This document shows, in pieces, positions 24,874-37,729 of a stretch of 64,000 bases of DNA; the first letter of the stretch is position 1, and each line of letters starts with the position of its first letter. Below the pieces are notes generated by a model. The model searched no databases and was not told the origin of the DNA. It worked only from the letters and a program-made list of their open reading frames with translations. The position numbers and the translations under genes are program-made. This DNA comes from Sapria himalayana (taxonomy: Eukaryota; Streptophyta; Magnoliopsida; Malpighiales; Rafflesiaceae), in contig JAREIK010001718.1 in the NCBI GenBank assembly GCA_029783825.1, positions 1,317,898-1,381,897 on the forward strand. Direction: 5' to 3'.

Positions 24874-26195
24874 ACTAGATAATTAAAATAATAATTTTAT
24901 AATATAAATACATAAAATATGCAAATTATAAACTAATAAAATACACACTACATGATTAAAGTAAACAAACTAATATTATACAATATATATTTCTATAAAT
25001 CAATAAATAAACATGTATTATTAGTGTAATATGATTGGCTCCAAAATAAAACTCTCCTAAACTCACGCCAAGTTGATGGAGAAAAAAAGAGCCACAATGG
25101 GGCAGAATAAAATGTGTATCCAAAAACTACTACACGAAAAGAAAAAAAAATGATTTACATGAAACCTTATGAAGAAGAGAAAAATTCAAACAATGCTAAC
25201 CTTACTTGTTTTTCAAAACACACACAAACCATGCTTTTCAAAACACACAATAGAAAAAACACACATATAGAAAAAAAAACACAAAAACAAAAAACACAAA
25301 AACGAAAAACACACATTATGTTTATGTCCTATTTTTTTTAATGTATTTAGATGGAGCCACTCACCCATGCCAAAGGAGACCATGTGTGCCTTCTTTGCAA
25401 AAAATGGGAACATTCTTATTTTTGCAAATTTTTAAATTTTATTTATTTATTTTTAAAATATAAATGTGGAATTTTATCTTATATTATTTGACTACGTACA
25501 CAAACTTAAAAAAAAAACAAAACACCAAAAAAAAAAAATAGACATGTCTACCCAACTCAAGCAAACCTAACAAAAAGGTCATGTAAAATTGTGAAATACA
25601 TGAGTTTGAATCCTAATCGTACCATTGACATTTGAAACTGAGTTATACTACTATTAACTAATTTTATTATTATTATTTTTTTAACCGTTGGCATGTCACT
25701 TAAGGGTAAAACTAGATTTGCAATTTTCAATGCACCAAAACATAATTATTTTGTGTTTTTAGACATTTTTTTAATTTTTTTTAAATATCATTTTTTTTAT
25801 TATTTTGTATTTGATACACTGAAATGCAAATCCCCAAAAAAAAAATAAGGGATTTCTATTATTTTCCGTGCTTGAATTTTGAATAGAAATATGTTATAAA
25901 AATTGAATATGTATCAAAATTTTGAAAAAAAAAATCAACTCTAAAATAATAAAATAAACATGACAACAAATCTAATACAAGTTAAAAGGTAATTCAATTT
26001 TTATAAAAGAAAAGATGAAAATCCTAAATAGATTTCAAATGTGGGAAAGGTGAAGTTTCACCAACACACTTAAATGCTCATTAATGATATTACATCCGTC
26101 CACTTGAAATTCACTTTCCTCACTTGTCAACTCTATGTTTGCATATGTTTTTTAAAGTCATATGTAACGACCTTATATGCATCTATGACCATAGC
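24874..26195. other. AT-rich, low-complexity interval
   Basis: Includes an A/C-rich stretch at 25205-25320 made of AAAACACAC and CAAAAAC units, and many poly-A and poly-T runs. No gene recognised. Confidence 0.5.
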
Positions 26196-26719
26196 TAGAG
26201 GTTTAAATAGGCGTGTCGTATTGACATGGCCCATCTTTTCTCGACATAATTATTTCACAGTGTCGTGTCATGCACGACATGGTTAAAATTCCATGCCATG
26301 CCAAGCATGGCACATTGCATGGTTCACTGGCCTAACACGGCACAGTGGAGCACGACAAAGTGCACATCCATGCCCACCATGCCAAATGAGAAATTAAATC
26401 GGTCACATGACCAGCCAATTACAATCGGCTACGTGGTGATTTTTTTTTAAAATGGACCATCCAATGACTGGCGGTCGAATTTAAAAAAAAAAAAAAATTA
26501 CTCGGGTTACCATATCGTCAGGCCAAGCACATGGGTTGTGCCTAGCCTGCTACGAGGCATGACTCATTACCACCCAACATGGCTTGAACAGTGTAAAGGG
26601 GCGGCCCAGCTTGACCTGAGGCATGGTTCCTAACCATACCATGCCGACCCAGGCACTATTGAACCTGGCTGGACCACGGGCCATGCCCAAGCTACCTGGC
26701 CCATTTAACTGATTCTCGA
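26196..26719. mobile_element. hAT-type short element, degenerate, right end unclear
   Basis: Left end TAGAGGTTTAAATAGGCGTG matches the family start TAGAGGTGTCAAATAGG. The interior shows CATGCCATGCC, GGCACATTGCATGG, GGCCAAGCACATGGG and ACGGCACAGTGGAGCACGAC, partly CpG-retaining. Right end CTGGCCCATTTAACTG resembles the inner right terminal repeat (GACCCATTTGACACC at 53.8 kb) but the last bases have diverged, and no target duplication is visible. It abuts the truncated family-G LTR at 26720. Confidence 0.6.
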
Positions 26720-28052
26720 ACTTCCCTCTCTATGGTGGATTCAGAACAAAAATCAAGTTAGTATAAAATTAGGGTTTATATCCTAGATTCTCATGAGTTG
26801 TCATTAGGAACCCTAGATTCATGAGAATTCTTCTTTTGTATTTCATTTGAATCTCACATGAATGTCATGCTAAATTGAGACCTATGGTTCATGTAATTAT
26901 GATTTATGTGATAAATGAATATTTTTTTGATTAATTGATGCATTTAATTTATATTATAGAATAAAAATTGATGGAAATGATGATTAAAAAGAACTTGAAT
27001 TAAAATTATGACTATTGGTGAATTTGTGTGTTGTTGTTGTAGATGATAATAGGTAAACCATGAGATACACTTACACATATGGTATGAAGTCATATCTCTT
27101 TTAATCATGATGCTTGAGAAAAATCTATATGTTAAAACCCAAAATTGAGGAATGCTAATCATTGTGCATATGGCACACATGAAATCAAAAGTATGAATAA
27201 TTTTACATGTCACTCCATTATATATATCTTAGAAAAATTAATTATCGATTGATGTAAATATTTTATAGAATATTCTTCTATGAGTTTTACCTTTAGAGTG
27301 AAGTTTGCATCATTACTATGGAGTGATAGGTAATCCATAACACATGCACAAGTATTTATGATTCACAATATGGTGATAGCACTCTTAGTTGCTTACACTT
27401 ATATGGTTCCTAGTGATTAAATTTGAGAGAAGCATATATTAATTGTATGAGTATGAAAATTATAAAGCCAAAAGTACAAATACTTTTAAACCATATAAAT
27501 TCGTAGTCTTTATGTTACACGAGGCTAAAAAATAAGAATGTATATATAAAGAAATCATCAAGAATAATTGATGAGTTGTCTAAAATATATGGAGTTGTGA
27601 ATGACCCTAGAGTAGAAATAATTATTTGTCTCAAAGGTTAAGTACTGAGGAGATAGCTATGAGGAGATCATCATTAGGATTGGCTTAATGGTGCTAACCA
27701 CCTTTTATGCTATTAAGGTAAAAGGATATTCTAACAACAATTAACATTCACTTTCTATACAAACCCAATATAAATCAAATTATTTGAATATGTATCATAT
27801 ATATTAAGTCAACAACCTTAATATCAAAAAGTCATAAAATCTTGAATTATCTTCTCTACTATAACTATGTTGTCTTGCTATTAGTTGACCAAATTAATGA
27901 TATAAACCTTATGGAATTGATATCTGGATGAAAGTCATATTTATTATTTGTATGACCCATATACTTATATATTATTATTGACGAGGTATTCTCAACCTAA
28001 GCATTTGCGATACTATCTAATAAATAAAATTAGGTAGCATAGTAAAGTCACT
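26720..28052 (+). mobile_element. Family-G 5' LTR (plus-strand element), U3 missing
   Basis: Aligns along its length with 31830-32775 on the same strand (for example AACCCAAAATTGAGG vs AAGCCAAAATTTGAG, TAGAATATTCTTCT shared, GATAGGTAATCCATA shared, CAAACCCAATATAAATYRAA shared) and with the minus-strand family LTRs in reverse. It ends at ...AAAGTCACT, nine bases before the primer site. The U3 half seen in other copies is absent; a hAT-like element lies where it should be. Confidence 0.7.
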
Positions 28053-28061
28053 ACAAGTTTT

Positions 28062-28079
28062 TGGTGCCTTTGTTAAGAT
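28062..28079 (+). promoter_or_regulatory. Primer binding site, tRNA-Asp type, degenerate
   Basis: TGGTGCCTTTGTTAAGAT aligns with TGGCGCCGTTGCCGGGGA, the complement of the plant tRNA-Asp 3' end, with 10 of 18 matches. Six of the eight differences are transitions. It has the same spacing from the LTR end as the sites at 15843 and 34042. Confidence 0.65.
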
Positions 28080-28194
28080 TGTTTTGTTTAGTTAATTAAT
28101 ATGAGTTAACGTAATACCCTTGGGAAATGATAGTTCTTTTCTAATAATTTTAATAGTGCTATTTTGTTTATTTTCCTAGATTAAATAGCTTGTC

Positions 28195-29760
28195 TTGTTA
28201 TCTTATTTGAATTGTGGAAATATTGTGCTATGTGCTTCCTTTCTTTGTTTTTTTTCCTTTATTAGTTCACATTTTATAAGCATGAGCTCTAGGACCAAAC
28301 TAATTTCTATGGACCTAAAAATAGAAAGAACCAAGAAAGCTATTCAAAATAGGGAGATAAAAAAAAGAGAACATGTAGGAAACTATAGTAATAGAGAGCT
28401 CCATGGCATCGATGGAAAAGTTATCCAATAACTCATCTACCACCATACATTAGGAGATTATTAATGGCTAATAATGATAGATAGTTACTCAGTTATTCGG
28501 ATGTAACTAGTGAAGATGAATTATTTTGAGTCGAAGCCAAGTCTAATAGTGATGGTCTAGCAATAATAGTATAGTGAGAGGATATCGAAGGATATGAATG
28601 GATATTTCTTAATATTTTTGGAGTTGTACGACATGGTAAAGATGAATTGAATTAGTCTCAATGAAATCAAGTTACATTAAATCCTTTTCTCATTAAGGGA
28701 TAAGACAAAGAGTTAGTCCTAGTGCTTATCTCATGGTTAGATATAGAGTTGTGATGAACTTGTGATTCTTCAATAAGTTTTTTCTATATCAAATCACTTC
28801 TCAATAATGAAGCCAATTTTAATAGGATGAACATGAGATTTTAAATGATATTTGGGACTATTTTAAGGAGTTATTAAGGAGGTGCCCCCAACATGAGTTT
28901 GAGTTATGGTTTCAAGCCCAAACTTTCTATAATGGGCTAAATTATATGATGAGGTATATGATTAATATGATTTCAAACAGTTCAATTATGGATAAATCAT
29001 CAGAGGAGACCCACTATTTTATTGAGGAGTTAGCAAAGAATGACTATCAAACTCTAATCAATCATTACTTTGTGAAAAGACAAACTATAGTATTTGAGTT
29101 GGATTGGTTCTTTACAATTGAAGTGAATAAGGATTCTTTCCTAAAAACATGAAATCCAAGAGGAGAAGAAAAGAGGAATGGGAGAAGTCATCATTTAGTA
29201 ATAATATGAAATGACAAATTTAGATTCTAATTATCAAATGGAGAAGACCAATGGATTGCAAAATAAATGATATGTATTTTGACATAATAATAAAAATGTC
29301 TTAGTGCATTGTTAAATGAATGTGAAAAATCACAAAAAAAAAATTGTATGGAGTCTATGGGAGTGGGCTACAAAATTCTGGCAAGCTCTGAGAAACTTTG
29401 AAAATAATTTGGTGAGCTATAATAATCAAGGAGGCTCAAGCTCAAATTGTCATCCTTCAAGAAGATAAAAAAAATCAACTATGAATGATAGTATGAATGT
29501 TATATTAATAGGACTAAAAATGATAAAAAATTACCAAGATGATCTGAAGGAGATGCTTGAAGTAAGATTGGATCATTAAAGTTTGAAAATGAGAAATATA
29601 GAGAAATAAATTGTATAATTGGCATTATCAATAAAAGTAAAATGAGTTAATGAATTATTCAGTGATTCTGAGGTAAACCCGAAGAAGTATCTATCAATAT
29701 TACTTTGAATAGAAAAAGTGTTAAATGGGAGACAAGGAGCGAGTAGAATCTATAAATTTT
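28195..29760 (+). pseudogene. Ty3/gypsy gag (Athila/Tat-like), broken
   Basis: Gag polyprotein for particle assembly. A likely start is MSSRTKLISMDLKIERTKK (28281), a basic, charged leader. The capsid domain gives WDYFKELLRRCPQHEFELWF and QAQTFYNGLNYMM near 28850-28950, then SSEETHYFIEELAKNDYQ to about 29060. This order (RRCPxHGxPxWLQxQxFYNGL, then TPEEAxELIExMAxNxYQ) is the hallmark of non-chromoviral plant gypsy gag. Downstream pieces include NYQDDLKEMLEVRLDH, LKMRNIEKQIVQLALS and NELFSDSEVNPKKYLS (29520-29700), equivalent to the QVGQIAxxLxxRPxGxLPSxTExNP region. A CCHC knuckle is not clearly preserved. Stops and frameshifts abound. It lies between a tRNA-Asp primer site and a protease remnant. 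Confidence 0.85.
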
Positions 29761-30239
29761 GAAACTGATAGCATCATGACTTTCCCAAAAGACATGACTC
29801 TCACTGTATTGTCATGGCACCTTACAAAGTTATGGCTCTATTAAAAGTACAAACCCAACTCTTACCCCCAACTATGAATAAAGGAAGTAAAGAAACAAAT
29901 GAGTGAATAAAGATTACCTAAAACTATGGAGAGAAATAAGTGAACCAAAATTAAGCTAAAAGTAAGTTTCTCATGAATTTTTTATTTCTATAACATTTTA
30001 GGAAGGAGAAATTGGATGAACAATTTGAAAATTTTTTCAATATTTTCTATAAACTAGAAGTAAATATACAATTTTTAAAATTCTATCTCAAATACCAAAT
30101 TTAATATAATTTATGAAGGATATTATGAGTAGTAAGAGAAAGTTAGAAATATATGGGATCATAAATATGACTAAGAAGTATAGTATAATTATTCAATGAA
30201 TACTTCAGAGAAAAATAAAAGATCTCAAAGATTTTTACT

Positions 30240-30570
30240 ATACCTTGTATAATAGGGGGTCACATATTTTTGAAGATATTATGTGACTTGGGATCAAGTA
30301 TCAACTTAATACCCTTGTCGATTACTCCAACATATATTCACTTTTAATGGTCAATTAGATAATCAAGTGTCCAAATAGTATTATTGAAGATATTTTTTTA
30401 AGGTCGATATCTTTATTTTTCTAAAAAGATTTTATTGTATTTGGATATGAAAAAGATCAATATGTACCATTAATCTTAGGATAATCTTTTTTGTTTACTA
30501 GGTAAACCCTTATCAATGTCAAGGAGAAAAAGTTCACTTTTCATATTGGTGATGAGTAAGCAAAGTTTAA
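30240..30570 (+). pseudogene. Gypsy aspartic protease (retropepsin), broken
   Basis: Retropepsin that would cleave the polyprotein. The active-site block reads [12 protein letters not shown] (about 30283-30318; family pattern D-L-G-A-S-I-N-L-M-P). After a scrambled middle part, MYHxSxD-type sequence corresponds to the VPIILGRPFL motif, and TLINVKEKKFTFHIGDE (about 30500-30555) matches the family tail TLIDVxxGKLTLRVxDE. A further stretch VKFNLYKGL follows, as in Athila-type elements. Reverse transcriptase, RNase H and integrase are not seen before the 3' LTR, about 600 bases on, so this element carries gag and protease only. Confidence 0.75.
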
Positions 30571-31149
30571 TCTTTACAAAGGCTTATGAAATCTAGAAGA
30601 TGATGAGATAGGGTGTTGGAGAGTTGATAATCTCTTCTATATAGAAATACAACAAAAGTCAACTTTTAATAGAAGCATTTTGTAGAGGATTTTTGGCTGA
30701 ATGAAGATGAAAGAGATGACATGGAAGAATAACTTTGGAGCTATAAATTTGATGAAGATGAGAAACATTATATGAAAAAGCTAATTTGGAGTTGTAAAAT
30801 TATTGAATATGAGAAATATGACTACTATGAGGTCATGTCATTCTTTGAAGTTGTGACTTCAAAGGAATCTAACATGGAAAACTTCAAGAAAGCTAAGAAA
30901 ATAATTGAGGAAGACATGATTGAGACAACATTTTTGAAGGATTGAAATGATGACAAAGTCATGGTCATGCACAGTACTACTTTAATGTTATAGAAAGAAA
31001 TTATCCAATAGAAACTCAATGATAATGTCATGGTCGAGCACAATATTTTGACTTTGGTATTATAAAAAGAAAATGGCCATCAAAGCTCAATAACTAAAAG
31101 ATGTGACTGAGCACAGCACCATAACTTTGGTGTTATAGAATAAAATGGC
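30571..31149 (+). other. Post-protease internal spacer of family-G element
   Basis: Short region between the protease and 3' LTR, with worn coding pieces and GTCATGGTC/GTCATGCAC words. No reverse transcriptase motif (such as YxDD) or integrase motif could be found on either strand. Confidence 0.5.
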
Positions 31150-32775
31150 CAAGAGAAGCTAAATGTTATGATAACTTCATAATATCATAGATTTATCTTT
31201 GTTAAGACTTTGTGTTATCAAGCTAAATCTATCACATTTTCTCAAAGCCACGACCTTTGAGTTACATAAAATTATAGAGCCAACTTTATTTAGGCTATAG
31301 TTATAGTAATTATCTAGCACCATAATTTTTAGACACATAATGTGATTGAGGGCATTATGTGAGCATAGCTACTTCCAAGACTTCGACTTTTTTTCTCAAT
31401 AGAGGGTGAAGCTATGATTTGGATATATGGGCTAATTTCCAAAGACAAATTCATGGCCTTTCCAAACACTATAGCCATTCGATGCAAAAAAAAATATCAA
31501 AGTCAAATTCATCATCATTTCTAGTGTCGTAATCATTTGATGCAAAAGAAAACTTAAGTGGTGGCTCATTCACAAAGATGCAACTTAGTCTTTTAGAATC
31601 AAAATGTACAAATCATAGATTCTTCCTAGCATCATGACTTTGTGTCATAGAAAGATTAAAAGGCATTCCAAAGCCATGGACACTTCCTAGAGCTGCAACC
31701 TCGAGCTTAAAAGACTAAGGCCAAAGTCATGGTATCTTTTCAAAGCCATTATATTGATGAATCACACATCATCAAGTCTCTAATTATCTCTAAAATTATA
31801 ATAATATTATGAGTATTCATCAAAATCCACCAAAATTATAAAGCCAAAATTTGAGATATGTTAATTATTGCAAGTATGATGCTCACAAAACTAAAAGTAC
31901 ACATGATTTTATATGTTACTTTATTGTATATGTTTAGAAGAAATATTTTCAATTGAAATAAATATTTAGTAGAATATTCTTCTAAGGATTTCATTTTTTA
32001 TATGAGAGTCATATTAACAATATGAATGATGATGATGATAGGTAATCCATAGGATATATGTGAGTAGTTGTGACTCATAAGGTGGTGATAGCCTTTTAAC
32101 TTGCTTTCACTTGTATGGTTCTCACTAGTAAGATTTAAATGAAGTGTTGTTAACTGTGTGAGTATAATGCTTATGAAACTAAAAGTATAAATTCTTTTAA
32201 GCCATATCAATTCTTGGTCTTTATGACACCTAAGGCCGAAGAATAAAAATATACAAATAAAGTAACTATCACGGGCATTTGTTGAGTTGTTTAAAAGATA
32301 TGGACTTGTGAATAACCCTCAAGAAGAGATGATTTATTATTTCAGTGATAAAGTATCGAGAAGATAGTTATGAGGGGACCATCATTAGGACATGCTTAAT
32401 GAGAATAACAACCTTGTATATCATTAGGACAAAATAAATTCTAATAGTAATCAAACTTTCAGTCTATTTCCAAACCCAATATAAATTGAATTATTTGAAC
32501 ATTCATCATATAAATTATGAGGAATAACCCTAGGGTTTAAGAGTCATTCCAAAATCCTAAGTTATCTTTTCTACTAGAACTGTGCTATCTCACTGTTAGT
32601 TGACTAAACTACTGATATAATACATGTGTGATTGATATCTAGAAAAAAGTCTTCTTTACTACTTGTATCACTCATATACTTTCATATCTTTATTGATAAT
32701 ACATTCTCTCAAATGACCTTTTAGGATACTATCTAACCAATAGAATTATCCAGTATAACAAAATCATGATAATAT
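31150..32775 (+). mobile_element. Family-G 3' LTR (plus-strand element)
   Basis: The second half (31830-32775) aligns with the 5' LTR at 27090-28052. The first half is U3, with repeated CAAAGCCATGACC, TGTGTCATAGAA and AAAGTCATGGT words as in the other family LTRs. It ends near GTATAACAAAATCATGATA, the counterpart of the 5' LTR end. The U3 start is approximate. Confidence 0.65.
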
Positions 32776-34041
32776 TAGAGCTTAGAATTTAGAGTGTTAA
32801 AGCTTAGAATTTAGAGTTAGTTTGGAAATGGAAGAAGGGTGATTGATTTTAGATTTTAGGTTCTCTACCTTACATGGTAGCTATGTTTAAATAGAAATGT
32901 AGGTCACAAAACTGGCTATTAAAATTTTCTAAAAGTTGTGGCACCAATTAATGCTTGTGGTTTTGTGTTTTTTGGTCACATTACCAGATGATGGCCATGA
33001 ATTTGAGTCTGATTTGAAGGTTTGAATCTATGATTTATTTTTGTGAAAGGTGCTTATTATGTATCAGTATCATATATGGTGCGTATAAAAAAAATATTAA
33101 AAGAAATTTTATTTCTTATTCAACAAAAAATAACTTTTTGGCTTGCCTCCTTAACATCACAATATTTATTGTCCAAAGCTGGACATTTTCTAAAGTATTC
33201 GCTTCATCTATAACTTTGCAGTCCATGCCAATTTTTTGTGTAGTCCTTTACTTCATTTTTGCTAGTATTTTATATGTCCACCAACAATAATATATGTAAG
33301 ATCACCTCTATAGTAGTTTCCATATATATTTTTACTTTTGGGTGCACAAATCTTCTCCTTTTTTTTTGGCCATGATATTATGATATGTCGTAGCTCCTTT
33401 AGTATCTTTGACCTCCTTCTCAACACTATCAAGATTTATTTCACCCCCCAGAAGTTTTTATGTGGTATTTTTTTAAGCATGTATAAATTAATGTCTTCAA
33501 GTCTCTTTTATAGTTTTTTCAACCACTCTTCTTCAACTTCTATTCGCTCTCCTTATCTCCATTAGCAACTTAGTGATAATATCTTTAAATGAAGATTATG
33601 AGGTTGCATAATGACTATCAAAATGAAATTCTTTTATGACACTCTAATCTTTAATCTCCATATCTTAATACATTCTAATAATATAATATACTAAAGTTGT
33701 CATTAGGTATGAGATAGAAGTCACTACTTGGTGAGAAATAAGTTTCATCATATTGATATATTGGGCTGTGCACATTCATCTTCTACTCCCAAAGTTATCC
33801 TCTTTTGTGTTTCTCACTTTTTGGGTTTTAAGGTATTAGCTTAGTCCTAAAGTTTCACTCTGTTGATTGTGGCTAAAGATAATAAAAAGAACTAAGGCGC
33901 AAGATATAGATAAGTAACACAAGTCAAGCAAAGCAAAATAAGACATAAGATTAAGTTGTTGATATCTAAGCTACTAAAATCAAAATTATAGTTTTTCAAG
34001 GATTGGTACATCAACTATATTTATCTAACTAAATTAAATAA
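32776..34041 (-). pseudogene. Family-G internal remnant with gag-like region
   Basis: Downstream (minus strand) of the primer site at 34042. The reading gives YQYDETYFSPSSDFYLIP near 33730, parallel to NYNETYYAQGSDIYVES in the 10.1-18.3 kb element, followed by worn Lys/Glu-rich sequence. It stops at the plus-strand LTR boundary near 32775, and no 3' LTR for this copy lies next to it. No other domain recognised. Confidence 0.45.
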
Positions 34042-34059
34042 TCCTCAGCAATTATACCA
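34042..34059 (-). promoter_or_regulatory. Primer binding site, tRNA-Asp type, degenerate
   Basis: Plus-strand TCCTCAGCAATTATACCA matches TCCCCGGCAACGGCGCCA at 11 of 18 positions, followed by AAAACTTAT and the LTR. This is the third independent primer site of the same type in the window. Confidence 0.7.
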
Positions 34060-34068
34060 AAAACTTAT

Positions 34069-36640
34069 TATGACTTTGTTATGATACCCAATTTTTAAGA
34101 TTAGGTAAATTTCCAAAATATCATTAGGCGAAGGTCTATCATCTAACTAGTCACCTAAGTATATAGGTCATACAAGTAGTAAAGTAGACTTTTTTCTAGA
34201 TAGTGATCTCATAGAGATTTTGTAGGTAGTTTGATTAACCAACTATTAGTCAAATATTACTCTAGTTGAAAGAATAAGACATAGTTTAAGGTAAGATTCT
34301 TACATTTTAGGATTGATGTATTCAATTATGCATAATAGATTATATAAATAGTTTGGATACTATTTGGTTTTGATACAAAATGAATGCAGGATTTTAATAG
34401 AAATATCTTAGCATTTTATTGGCATAGAAGATGGTTATCAACTATTAGGTTCTCCCTAATGATGATACCTTTATAGCTATTACTTTGACACTTTATTACC
34501 AAAATGATGGATCATCCATGCTCATTGGTCATTCATAAGTCCATATCTTTTAAGCAACTTATTGCTATCCTTGATGGTTGCTTTGTATATGTATTATTAT
34601 CCTTTGACCACATGTATCATTTAAATGTAAACTAATATGATAGTAAAATTATTTTCACATTCAGCTTGCTAAGTGTCATACTAGCACACTTATCATATGC
34701 TTTCTTTTAAATCTCACTAGTGTTAGTCATATGAAAAAAAAGAACTCATAAAGATTATCTCCACCTTATGAGTCACCTCCAATCACACAAGTCTCATTGA
34801 TTACTTGTTACTATCTAACAAGATGACATGTAACTTCCACCCTTAGAAAAATGTTAAATAAAATGCCCACATGAATTGAGGATTAGTTCTTCTAAGAGAT
34901 GAATAATGGATTAGTTGATAAAAGTGTTTATTTTTTTAGCTTTATAAGCACTATGCTCACATGATTAATGTATATTAATATTGAGTTTTGACATGTAGGT
35001 TTATCTCATATATCATGATCGGAAGGGTTGTCACTTCCTTCCTATCATTATGCATGAGTATATTATGTGGCTTACATATCACCATCCATCATGATAGAAT
35101 GCACAAACCCACGCATTGATTTTAGTTCTACTTAAATACAACATTCATTAATATTTAAACCACGACAAAATCCAAACATAAAATTCATCCATTAAGCATC
35201 CATTACACATAATCAAATATTACAATCTTAGTCCTCAATTTAGCCTAAGATTAGGGAGGAATTCACCCAAGATTATTGGAGGTATATCTCATATATTTAT
35301 AGGTTCTCAATGATATCCCTCAAAAAAGTCTAGGAATCATATCTTAAATCCACAATACTTAGTTGTGCACCTTAGATTTGCCCCTAGGTTAGGTCAAAAT
35401 TCATGCCCCATTGAGTTTATATTTATGCCTTATATCACTTCTTTGCTCGTGAATCTTTCCTAGGAACTAGGATTGGGCAAAAAATTGTCTCTTACATCCC
35501 TAGTTTTCATCTTTTTATTGTGCTCTAAAAAACTCATTTAAAATTTATGTTTTTTGAATTTATACTTGAATAGTTGGGTACAAATTTTAAGTTGAAAGTC
35601 ATGACTTTTAGGAATATGTCACAACTTTGGTTTATTTCTAATTTTAGAATGTTATCAAAGTGAAAATGGTCTAGACCTCATATTTTATTTCTAGAATACA
35701 AAGTTGAAGTGCTAGGAATAGGCTATAACTTTGGTCTCTCTTGCATCAAATAACCTTGATGTTGGAAATGAATGTGGCTACTCATTTCATTTCATGAACA
35801 CAAGGTCATAGTATTGGGAATTAGCCATGGATTTAGTCTCTCTCTAGCATCAGATGCCCAAATTGTTGAGAATGGTCATAAAAATATATTTTTCTCTATA
35901 ACACTAAGTTGTGGCATTGGGAATTATTATATCTTATGCATTTTACCTCTATAACACAAAGTTGTGGCTATGAAAATAGACCATGACTTTGGTCATTTCT
36001 CAGGTGCATAGAGTCATGGTTTTGGAAATGACCATGACTCAAGGTCATGTATTACCCTCTTGAACATTCTATAGCTAAAATTTCAACACTAAAAATACAA
36101 TCTTGGCTTTTTCCTTGGACTTGATGACTTTGTAACAAGAAAATCATGGTGCTAGATGCTTTTTATGGATTTCAACATGAGTGGGATATTTGATTGCTAA
36201 AATATAAAATTAATATCACTATCATAAATATTAGAGCCAGTATGACTATGACTCTAAGAAATTTTCATAGCCAAATTTAATATGATGCATATTAGAATGA
36301 TTATGTCAACAAGGTGGTAAATCATGATGTATAAAGATTATCGTGACTATTTTTGTAAAGATTCGACAAATAATAGATGCTAAAACTATATTATAGGTCG
36401 ATGAGGTGTAAAAAAGTCATAACACAAAGAATCGTATGACTTTATATGAGTTTTTGCTCCCTTCCATCTCAATAATCTACTACATCTCCATTTCACATTA
36501 AAACCATGTGATTTCACTACTATTCATCATAATCTATCAGAACCCATAATTTAGTAAAATTATTCATGTTAAAGCTCTTTTCTCAATATACACATCATAA
36601 ATAATCACCAAAATAATTAGTTTTATTCAATATTTAGCAT
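34069..36640 (-). mobile_element. Family-G 5' LTR (minus strand), one of the most complete copies
   Basis: Begins TATGACTTTGTTATGATACC beside the primer site. It includes TAGGTCATACAAGTAGTAAA (34160), CTCCCTAATGATGATACC, a first TTGTTACTATCTAACAAGAT block (34800) and a second TATCACCATCCATCATGATA block (35075), then U3 units with CTAGAATACAAAGTTG, CTATAACACTAAGTTG and CTATAACACAAAGTTG at about 100-bp spacing (35690-36000). The outer edge is near ATTCAATATTTAGCATAG. The chromovirus fragment starts right after. Confidence 0.7.
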
Positions 36641-36689
36641 AGAAAATAGAGATATAAAGACATACATGAAAACATTTCTAGTGAAGATA

Positions 36690-37510
36690 ACAAGGTTGAA
36701 CAAATGTTTCATACGAGCCTCCTACAGCCTTTACCAATCCTAGAATGTCCATGAAAAAGCATATCCATGGACATCATTATGAATTTTCTTAAAATTGATG
36801 CATTTTAAATGATTTTGGTTGCGAAATATCAAATTTCTAAGAACGACACCTTCATTCTGACAACAATGAAATGACCAATAGAAAAAGTAGCAAAACTATG
36901 TCCTTAAAATGTCATGAAGTATTGATGTATTCCTCAAATCATTGTCAATTATAAAGAACAAAGATATATAGATTGATTTTGGATAGAGATATTCAAGTTG
37001 ATGAGAATAGATTTGATTTTTTCAACCAATGTTGACCCCTAAATAGTTAGGCAAACTAAGATATGAATGCCTTGATGAGAATATTCATTTGACACATTGT
37101 GAGTGAATCACAATGAGATTAATCATTTCGAAAGTTGTATTATTATTTTGTAACTTAAAGTTAAGAGAGGTTATAAGACAAATCATTTCGAAATTGCAAT
37201 AGGGAAATAATTAAGTGTGCCAAACAGGTTTCTCCTGGGATATGGTAGTTCAAATCTAGCATCATATTGATTTTCCTAGTGATATGAACAAATAGATTTC
37301 ACTAGTGTTTAATTAAATAAAGTAGCTGACCAGTCCAAAAAGTGAGCCAATAGCATGAGACAAGAAGTGTTATACCAAATAGGTGAGTCTGTACTTGTAA
37401 GATTATACTGGATACTTTAGCATGAGGGAATCTAAGAGGCCTTATTGCAAATGTATGAAGCATCATTTCAAATACTAGATAAAGTGAGAAAGATATCATA
37501 TACTAACATC
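36690..37510 (+). pseudogene. Chromovirus (Ty3/gypsy) integrase, broken
   Basis: Integrase that would insert element cDNA. Readable pieces in order are SLLQPLPIPRMS (36712; compare GLLQPLPIPxxPW), FWIEIFKLMRIDLIFSTN (about 36975; compare FWxELFKLxGxxLxxSTxxHPQTDGQTE), RQTKI, NALMRIFI, and then the GPY/F-type C-terminal module: KVADQSKKWANSMRQEVLY and QIGESVLVRLYWI (37310-37400; compare MKKxADxxRRxxEFxxGDxVxVKL), MRESKRPYCKCMKHHFKY (compare KLxxRYxGPFxV). Frameshifts and stops are numerous. Reverse transcriptase is absent because the sequence begins here, abutting a family-G LTR; that LTR may have truncated it. Confidence 0.75.
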
Positions 37511-37729
37511 ATTTTATCCCCCTATAGTATGATTAGTGTAATTGGAAAATATTTCTTGGGGCGCATGGCATTCTTGATGATCAAACTTGTGTATATATGA
37601 TCAAATAGCTTGTCACTTTACTATTTGGACTATCATATTATTGGAATACTGACTTGAGTTACCCTTAAAATTTATGGTATATATGGTCTTTCATATAAGT
37701 ATTTTAAAGTCATTTCTTGAAAATTAGAT

